NCBI GenBank assembly: GCA_028291545.1
Contig: JAQGHR010000005.1
Coordinates: forward strand, 1 to 42,520
Length of the DNA: 42,520 nt
Source of the DNA: Planctomycetota bacterium
GTDB lineage: Bacteria > Planctomycetota > Planctomycetia > Isosphaerales > Isosphaeraceae
Direction of reading: 5' to 3'
The notes under the pieces are model-generated. The model was not told the DNA's origin and made no database searches. It worked only from the letters and a program-made list of their open reading frames with translations. A program made the position numbers and the translations under genes. Shown one piece after another: positions 37,452-42,520 of the stretch. The stretch's first letter is position 1, and each line of letters starts with the position of its first letter.

Positions 37452-38103
37452 GGTCGATCTCCCAGACCTGGGTGGTGCCTCCGAGTCCACCCTGGCGATA
37501 GAGGACGTCGATCTCTACTTGTCTGGCCTCACTCTGGCCTCCCGACCGTGGAGTGATCAGCAAGCGTAAGTCGGCCCATACCGGTTCTCGTCGCGCCGAT
37601 TCCGGCCGGAAAAACACGCCGGTACCTCCGCCCGTTTCCGCCGCCAATTGCCAGCGACGGTGAACTCGCGCCGGAATCCGTTGATCGATCCAGGCCCATG
37701 TGACCGCGACGCCGGGACACCGCAGGCATTGCTCGACGGCCCAGCTCACTTCCAATCGCGAGGCGGGACGAATCAGGAGTGTTTGGCTCGGACTGATCCC
37801 CCAGCCCGACAACGCCGGCGGATAGCACTGCCAGGCCCAGTCCACAAACGCCCAGACCCCATCTCCGGACGCGGACCGCGACATCGTTTGCAATGCGCAG
37901 GTGACGGCTCCCGCGCCCGGTTTCGCCACCAACCACTCCACGATCCCGCCCGCTCGAATGCCCAGCTCAGGCGACTCGGCCTCGAGCACGGCCGCCCCTG
38001 CCGTCTCCGCGTGGTTCCGGAACGAAAAAAGACCGAGCCGTCCGCGAAGTTCCTCGACGGTCTCTCGCACTCCATCGGGCAAGGGCGACAAATGCTTCGG
38101 CAT
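37393..38103 (-). CDS. imuA: ImuA, RecA-like mutasome protein
   Basis: A 236-residue protein homologous to the RecA/SulA-like core that regulates RecA in the mutasome. Recognised by GGIVEWLVAKPGAGAVTCAL, a degenerate Walker A region, AFVDWAWQCYPPALSGWGIS (Walker B position), TLLIRPASRLEVSWAVEQCL and WADLRLLITPRSGG near the C-terminus. The Met at 38103 (MPKHLSPLPDGVRETVEELR) is preferred over an open extension to 38163. First gene of the operon with imuB and dnaE2. A candidate promoter with a TTGACA box lies 66-71 nt upstream of the start. Confidence 0.88.
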   Translation of the reverse strand: MPKHLSPLPDGVRETVEELRGRLGLFSFRNHAETAGAAVLEAESPELGIRAGGIVEWLVAKPGAGAVTCALQTMSRSASGDGVWAFVDWAWQCYPPALSGWGISPSQTLLIRPASRLEVSWAVEQCLRCPGVAVTWAWIDQRIPARVHRRWQLAAETGGGTGVFFRPESARREPVWADLRLLITPRSGGQSEARQVEIDVLYRQGGLGGTTQVWEIDHAAGVVRLVPELVDPAIAE

Positions 38104-38144
38104 GGCGCGTCTCCCAGTAACGGAATCGAAGGGACGCGCCGCGG

Positions 38145-38174
38145 ATGCTATCCATACGTACATAGTGCTGTCAA
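38145..38174 (-). promoter_or_regulatory. Candidate promoter of the imuA-imuB-dnaE2 operon
   Basis: On the minus strand TTGACA (38174-38169) is followed 18 nt later by TAGCAT (38150-38145). The spacer contains TATGTACGTATGG, partly palindromic around TACGTA, at the place where a LexA-type operator would be expected. I could not match it to a known LexA consensus. Distance to the imuA start is about 42 nt. Confidence 0.35.
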
Positions 38175-38338
38175 TGGCAGTCCGACCGAGATTTCGTGCC
38201 TCGGCCGAGAGCGCGATCGATCCTGGCGTGGACCGGCATGGCCTGACAGCGAAAGGCAGGCAGGCGATTTATGTGCATAAAAACTTCAATTCAAGACGGG
38301 TTATGGGCTGGTGTCGGATCGGCCCTCGCGCTCCCCCG

Positions 38339-38540
38339 GTAGGTCCGACTTCAGTCGGTCCTTCCACCCTCTTGCATGTCCGAGTGGAAGGACCGGCTGA
38401 AGTCGGACCTACTGGCAAGAACTCCTGTCCGGAATAAATCGGAAACGCTCATAAGTCGGTCCTGTCCGGGGATTCGATTGGGGCAGGACCGACTGAAGTC
38501 GGATCTATCGATCCTCATCCGAGGCCCTGCGTCGCTGCCA
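38339..38540. repeat. Dispersed hairpin repeat, copy 2 (double hairpin)
   Basis: Hairpin A has 29-nt arms (38339-38367/38384-38412) with one mismatch and a 16-nt loop. Hairpin B (38454-38467/38481-38494) repeats the GTCGGTCCTG core. The 25-bp segment 38516-38540 equals 14738-14762 exactly, and weaker similarity continues to about 38560 (CGCAACCC, TTGAGCC). The gap 38175-38630 holds no gene I can support. Confidence 0.8.
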
Positions 38541-38630
38541 CCCCGCAACCCGTCTTGAGCCAAAAACATTTGTTGCCGCGGAGTCGACCTCGGGAATCAT
38601 TCGGACCCGGCCAGGGCCGGCCGGGAGGCC

Positions 38631-40085
38631 TCAACCTCGCGACGGCCGCCCCATTCCGCGGGACATGACGGCGATCCCGGCCTTCTGTAGATTGATGATG
38701 ATGTAATAGATCTGTGAGCCGGGGTTCACGGAATTGATACGCTGTCGGAGCCGAGCATCGGCCGCGATGATCCGGCCGGCCCCGCATGGGTAAGCGTCGA
38801 GGAACCGATCCAGGAGCGGGTGTCGGGCCGGGACCAGCTCCCGGGCGAAGCACAGGTCGGCTCGCGGGTCCAGGCCGGCCCGGCACACGAACCGTTCGTA
38901 CTCGCCCACAATCCGGCGGAGTTCACGTCGTCCGCGGCAGGCGACCGCACCGACCCAGTAGTCCCCGGTGTGCAGGAGGCCGAGCTCGTTGTCGACCGTG
39001 TGGACCACGTCGATCGACTCGATGAAGTTCTCCATGGCGTAGTAGAGATCCAGGGGGAGATCCTGGCGGGCCGCCAGCCTGTGGTAGTAGAGCTGGATCG
39101 GTTCGAGGGTGATGACGACCCGGAGCGGCGTCCTGCGGTCCGGGTCCAGGTAGGTCGAGGCCTCCTCGGCGCCCAGGAAGAGGAACGGAATGTTCGAGCC
39201 CGCGACGTCGCAGAACACGTCATCCTCGGCGTTTCCGGACGGCCGGCAGAGGATGGCGTAGTGCTGCCAGTGACGCTGGGCGTCCCGGGTGGCCTCGGCG
39301 TCGAACGTCCGCTGGTCGAGGATCGAGCGGAGGGCGCGATGGGGGAACTTCCCCGCGGCCTCCTCGCCGCCGAGGACCACCTCGGCCCGGATCCCGTAGG
39401 CGTGCGCGAGGAAGTACAGCGCCATGGCCTTCTCGGCGCAGTTGCCCCCGTCGCCTTCGAGGATCCGATCGAGGGTCTGATCGCAACTCCTGAACGGCGT
39501 GCCGTGCCCGAGGTAGCGGGAATAGGTCTCGTAGGGCGAGGCAAAGATCCGTCCCGCGACCGCGGCGAGGAAGCGGCGGACCCGTTCTGGCGCATCGAGC
39601 CGCAGGACCGACCCGGCCTCCCGGCCGCAGGCCTCCTCGACGAGGGATTCGACGAATCGCGAATAGACGTCGGCCCGGAGCTTCCAGCGGCGCGACAAGT
39701 AGGCCGGCCAGTTGCGCGTATAGCCGGTGTGCGATCGGTCGATCTCGATCCGGACCGGCCCGGCGGCGCGCTCGCCGCCGAGCCGATGATCCAGATCGCA
39801 CGCCCGGCCGCCGATCCGGAACCGGAGGCCGGGGATGAGCTCGCCCAGGGCCCCTTCATCCGTCAGCAGGAACAGGCCATCCGCGAACCGTCCGCGTTCG
39901 AGGTCCGCACCGGGATCGGCCGAGCGATAGGACGAGAGCGCGTCCCCGAGGGTCAGGACCCGACCGGCCTCCGGCTGTACGGCGATCGTCAGCGTCGCGT
40001 TCCGGATGGGATCGACGAGGGTGCATTCGAACCGGCCGGGCGGCTCAGAGCATCCCGCCCCCGAAGCCGCCCCCGCCGTTGCCAT
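38631..40085 (-). CDS. Transglutaminase-like cysteine-protease-fold protein
   Basis: A 484-residue protein. The central region fits the papain-like transglutaminase core: Cys216 in EGDGGNCAEKAMALYFLAH at the start of the nucleophile helix, His275 in HWQHYAILC and Asp293 in DVFCDVAGSN, in the right order and spacing for a Cys-His-Asp triad. The N-terminal 200 residues (TLVDPIRNATLTIAVQPEAG; YRSADPGADLERGRFADG) and the C-terminal 190 (YYHRLAARQDLPLDLYYAME; CFARELVPARHPLLDRFLDA) are not recognised. No signal peptide or membrane segment, so cytoplasmic. It starts inside the 3' end of the tail-anchored protein gene (41-nt overlap), hence translational coupling. It could be a protease, a crosslinking enzyme or a peptide-N-glycanase-like amidase. 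Confidence 0.65.
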   Translation of the reverse strand: MATAGAASGAGCSEPPGRFECTLVDPIRNATLTIAVQPEAGRVLTLGDALSSYRSADPGADLERGRFADGLFLLTDEGALGELIPGLRFRIGGRACDLDHRLGGERAAGPVRIEIDRSHTGYTRNWPAYLSRRWKLRADVYSRFVESLVEEACGREAGSVLRLDAPERVRRFLAAVAGRIFASPYETYSRYLGHGTPFRSCDQTLDRILEGDGGNCAEKAMALYFLAHAYGIRAEVVLGGEEAAGKFPHRALRSILDQRTFDAEATRDAQRHWQHYAILCRPSGNAEDDVFCDVAGSNIPFLFLGAEEASTYLDPDRRTPLRVVITLEPIQLYYHRLAARQDLPLDLYYAMENFIESIDVVHTVDNELGLLHTGDYWVGAVACRGRRELRRIVGEYERFVCRAGLDPRADLCFARELVPARHPLLDRFLDAYPCGAGRIIAADARLRQRINSVNPGSQIYYIIINLQKAGIAVMSRGMGRPSRG

Positions 40086-40725
40086 TGTTGTTTCCTCTGC
40101 AACTGAACAGCATGAGCGGCAACGTGAGCACGGCGACCAGGCCCATGACCAACTGGGAGACGAAGCGCCTCCGCTTGACGCGCGAGGTCGGCCCGGTCGC
40201 GCCCGAGGTGCTGATCTGGCTGAACCGTGCCCACTGATCCAGCTCGGGAAGGGTCTCGTCCTCGGCGTGGAACTCGAGGACGAGGTCCAGGATCTTGTCG
40301 TCGAAGCTGCCGTCGGCGAACACGCTGGTCCCGAGATGACTGCGGACGGTGTCCTCGGAATTGACGGGGCCGGGGCCGTGGTTGATGTGGAACTGGATCT
40401 TGCCCGAGCTCGCGTTGACCCGGGCGATCATCTGGCGCAGGAGCGCGTATTTCTTCGGCAGCATCGGGTCGATGCGCAGCCACGGCTCCAGCCAGGATTG
40501 CATCTCGTCCACGGCGTCGGGCTTGGGGGCGACGAAGTAGGTCTGGAACAATCGGCGGAGCGAATCCTCCTCGAACGTCTCGTCGAGATAGACGAAGAAG
40601 CAACGCTCCAGATCGATGTCCTCCGGCGTGATGCGGAGGCAGAACCTCTCCCCGTCGTACCGGCTCAGGTCGGCCGGACGGTACGTCAACCTCTCGCCGG
40701 GCGCGGTCTTGGCGTAGGCACCCAT
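40045..40725 (-). CDS. Tail-anchored protein with Gly-rich C-terminus, function unknown
   Basis: A 226-residue protein with a cytoplasmic part of about 185 residues (ERFCLRITPEDIDLERCFFV, FEEDSLRRLFQTYFV, KKYALLRQMIARVNASSGKI, FHINHGPGPV). It is followed by a basic stretch (RVKRRR) and one transmembrane helix near residues 188-208 (FVSQLVMGLVAVLTLPLMLF). A short tail then ends in CRGNNNGNGGGGFGGGML. There is no signal peptide, so the orientation should be N-in with the Gly-rich tail outside the cytoplasm, unless CxGN is a lipoprotein-like curiosity. It overlaps the transglutaminase-like gene by 41 nt. The ATG at 40725 is preceded by GGGAGGA. I do not recognise the family. Confidence 0.65.
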   Translation of the reverse strand: MGAYAKTAPGERLTYRPADLSRYDGERFCLRITPEDIDLERCFFVYLDETFEEDSLRRLFQTYFVAPKPDAVDEMQSWLEPWLRIDPMLPKKYALLRQMIARVNASSGKIQFHINHGPGPVNSEDTVRSHLGTSVFADGSFDDKILDLVLEFHAEDETLPELDQWARFSQISTSGATGPTSRVKRRRFVSQLVMGLVAVLTLPLMLFSCRGNNNGNGGGGFGGGML

Positions 40726-40886
40726 GATTGTCCTCCCGGCTCAGGGCAGACCCGGTGACGTCGGTGCCCGCACCGGCGGACGCGCCGGCCGGGCCCGTCG
40801 CGGAATCCACGCGAGTCCCGATCGTCCTACCCTAGTGGCCGTGTGCGACCATGGCAAGGGGTCGTCGGCTTTCGGCGCCATCGAGA

Positions 40887-42239
40887 TCACGGGCTGCCGG
40901 GTGTCCGGTCCGGCGCCAGTCCTGCGGCGTCCTCCCGCGGGGCATCGCCCAGGTAGCGACGCCGGTCGGTCACGCGGCGAACCTTGCGCCGGTCGAGCGT
41001 CCCTTCGGCGTGGAAGCCTAGCTCGAAGCGCACGAGCCCAAACTGATAGAGGTCGTCGAGCTCGAAGATCCTGTGCTTCAGGACGTCCAGGAGTTCGCGT
41101 TCGAGCGGCGCGAACCGGTCGGGGAGGTCGAGCCGCATGAGCGTATGCCCGTCCGACTCGGGAAGGTCGCTGAGGGTGATCGCGAGCAGGTCGAGGTCTC
41201 CGGCGACCTGCTTCAGGGCGTCGAGGACGGTCTGATAGCGGAGCTTCAGGCCGGCGAGCACGAAGCCCTCGTGCGTGCGCTCGACGACGGTCAGACGGGG
41301 TGTCGCCTCCCCGCACCCGCAAGGCCGGGTCGTGATTTGAACGACATCGCCGACGCTGTATTTCACGACGGGATGGTCGCGGAGGTGCCAGCTCGTCACG
41401 GAGAGCTCCCCCTGCACGGTCACCTCGTCGACGAACTCGGGCCGCGCGATCGTCGCGCCGATCTGGGCGGGATCGAAGTGGCACCCGACGCCGAGGTCGC
41501 ACTCGCCGGCCATCCCGCCGGTCTCGGTAGTCCCGTAGAAGGAATAGACGCGACAGCCGAGCGTCTCGGCGACCTCGTGCCGTAGCCCGGGGTGCATCGG
41601 TTCGCCCATGAAGATGAGGGAACGAATGGGCGACCGGCCGCGGGGCCAGGCCGAGCGCAGGTGGGGCCAGCACCGGGCCAGGAGACTCGGCAGGGTGAGG
41701 AAGACGTCCGGCGCGAGGCGTCGGATCGGCTCCAGCGACCGCCCGAAATCGCGGTTGAGGTGGAGGTAGGTCGCCCGCGTGCCCCCCAGCGCCCGCGCGG
41801 CCCGGGCGTAGAACTCGTAGATCTCGGGGAAGCCGACGTCGGCGCAGACGAACGTGTCCCCGCCCCGCATGCCGGCACGGCGGAAGACCCGCTCGGTGAT
41901 CGCCTGCTCGGCAAGCTCGTCGGCCGGGGTCGCCAGACGCAGGACGCACCGGCCGGTCGACCCGGAGCTGTAGTCGCAGACGAACCGGTCGCCGCCGAGC
42001 CTCGTGAGCGCCTCGGGCTGAAGGATGTCGCGGTAGTCCTCCCGGCTCGTGGGCGGGATACGGCCGAGGATCTCGACGGGTGAGTCCTCCGGGGACAGCC
42101 CCGAGCGGTCCATGACGGCGCGGTAGTGGCCGGACACCCGGTGGAGCAGCGCGAAGAAACGCCTCATCCGGTCGAGGTCGCGCTCGCGCGTCCCGAGGAG
42201 GCTCACCGACCCGCCCTCATGACGATGAAACCGGACCAT
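40887..42239 (-). CDS. PaaK-like AMP-forming acyl-CoA ligase/adenylate-forming enzyme
   Basis: A 450-residue ANL-superfamily enzyme that activates a carboxylic acid as an adenylate. The P-loop is CDYSSGSTGRC (91-96 SSGSTG), the adenine-binding motif is SFYGTTETGG (235-242), and VKYSVGDVVQI contains the ribose-binding Asp of SVGD. A Cys-rich CGCGEA stretch near residue 312, as in phenylacetate-CoA ligase, follows. The C-terminal domain (VLAGLKLRYQTVLDALKQVA) is shorter than in PaaK. The start ATG (42239-42237) overlaps the TAA stop of the upstream gene (TAATG), so the two are translationally coupled. A 161-bp gap separates it from the tail-anchored gene. Phenylacetate genes are absent, so the substrate is open; LuxE-type acyl-protein synthetases are a relative to consider. 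Confidence 0.85.
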   Translation of the reverse strand: MVRFHRHEGGSVSLLGTRERDLDRMRRFFALLHRVSGHYRAVMDRSGLSPEDSPVEILGRIPPTSREDYRDILQPEALTRLGGDRFVCDYSSGSTGRCVLRLATPADELAEQAITERVFRRAGMRGGDTFVCADVGFPEIYEFYARAARALGGTRATYLHLNRDFGRSLEPIRRLAPDVFLTLPSLLARCWPHLRSAWPRGRSPIRSLIFMGEPMHPGLRHEVAETLGCRVYSFYGTTETGGMAGECDLGVGCHFDPAQIGATIARPEFVDEVTVQGELSVTSWHLRDHPVVKYSVGDVVQITTRPCGCGEATPRLTVVERTHEGFVLAGLKLRYQTVLDALKQVAGDLDLLAITLSDLPESDGHTLMRLDLPDRFAPLERELLDVLKHRIFELDDLYQFGLVRFELGFHAEGTLDRRKVRRVTDRRRYLGDAPREDAAGLAPDRTPGSP

Positions 42240-42520
42240 TATGAGGCTTCCCTCTTCGGGGCGTCTGCCGTCGGCAGACGCTGACCGAGGCCGTAACGGA
42301 CGAGTGGGAAACACGTGAATTGCAGCTTGCTGACGTGCGAGAGGAGGGACGCCGGGTCGACCTCGATCAGCAGTTGTTCCGCGTCGTAGTCGTACCAGGG
42401 CCGGCCGGCGGCACGCGATCCGATGAGGTCGACCTCGTCGGCGTAGAGCAGCGAAGGATATTCGAGATCGTCGATCGGGCGATCGCCGCAATGCTCGACG
42501 AGCATCACCGTGTGTCGCGG
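42239..42520 (-). CDS. 3' end of an unrecognised gene, truncated by the window
   Basis: The minus-strand frame is open to the window edge and ends with EAS-TAA at 42239-42241. The last 93 residues include VMLVEHCGDRPIDDLEYPSL, LYADEVDLIG, WYDYDAEQLLIEVDPASLLS and LQFTCFPLVRYGLGQRLP. Composition is that of a cytosolic globular protein. It may be an acyl-CoA reductase or a further adenylate-forming subunit, but I cannot support either. The TAATG overlap makes it the upstream partner of the PaaK-like ligase. Confidence 0.6.
   Translation of the reverse strand, partial: PRHTVMLVEHCGDRPIDDLEYPSLLYADEVDLIGSRAAGRPWYDYDAEQLLIEVDPASLLSHVSKLQFTCFPLVRYGLGQRLPTADAPKREAS

Noticed and set aside
38175..38580. 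Possible CRISPR array because of repeated GTCGGTCC units
   Set aside because: Units are inverted hairpins rather than evenly spaced direct repeats with unique spacers, and no cas genes are near.

Overview
The window looks like chromosome from a high-GC planctomycete, probably near the Isosphaeraceae. The markers are a DUF1559 pseudopilin-type protein with the H-x9-DG signature, two Gfo/Idh/MocA oxidoreductases, the CotH/DUF4956 gene pair, a long Pro/Ala-rich anchored protein with an aromatic C-terminal domain, and a decayed Gly-rich surface protein with a DTTPPTS-type module. This assignment is inferred from gene content; no rRNA or other phylogenetic marker is present.

Layout. 1-888: end of a Gfo/Idh oxidoreductase with an in-frame amber codon. 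1106-4380: a three-gene phenolic-lipid type cluster (methyltransferase, type III polyketide synthase, FAD oxidoreductase). 4712-5206: five tightly packed tRNA-like genes, followed by REP-like palindromes, one of them split by a 144-bp MITE-like insertion. 5585-9226: the anchored Pro-rich protein and guaB, both on the minus strand. 9475-11946: a small accessory island with a HEPN protein and its partner, a DUF7660-like gene broken by TGA, and a Phd/Doc-like pair whose toxin lacks the catalytic His. 12069-16310: an exported LolA-like protein, a multiply frameshifted Gly-rich pseudogene, a small basic protein, phoU, and a small protein with an abnormal C-terminus. 16909-20076: a DUF1559 protein, a TolB-like exported protein, and a response regulator with Glu at the phosphorylation site. 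20239-24307: a genomic scrapyard with a ThuA fragment, a broken cotH, a DUF4956 membrane protein, a histidine-kinase tail and an IS1380-like transposase fragment.

24638-31865 reads like a stress and redox island: Dps, an old-yellow-enzyme reductase, two SDRs, a luciferase-like monooxygenase and a Gfo/Idh protein, with two gene remnants. 31953-38103 is DNA repair: exonuclease III converging on an imuA-imuB-dnaE2 mutasome operon. 38339-38540 carries hairpin repeats also found at 14659-14762. 38631-42520 is a minus-strand cluster of a transglutaminase-like protein, a tail-anchored protein with a Gly-rich end, a PaaK-like AMP-forming ligase and the end of an unrecognised gene. I do not recognise this last combination as a described system, and it is my first choice for follow-up.

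There are many single-base lesions in otherwise good genes: nonsense codons at 28-30 and 11063-11065, and frameshifts in cotH, the transposase, the Gly-rich gene and the ORF before dps. This is either real decay of an accessory-rich region or residual assembly error. Read-level checks would decide.
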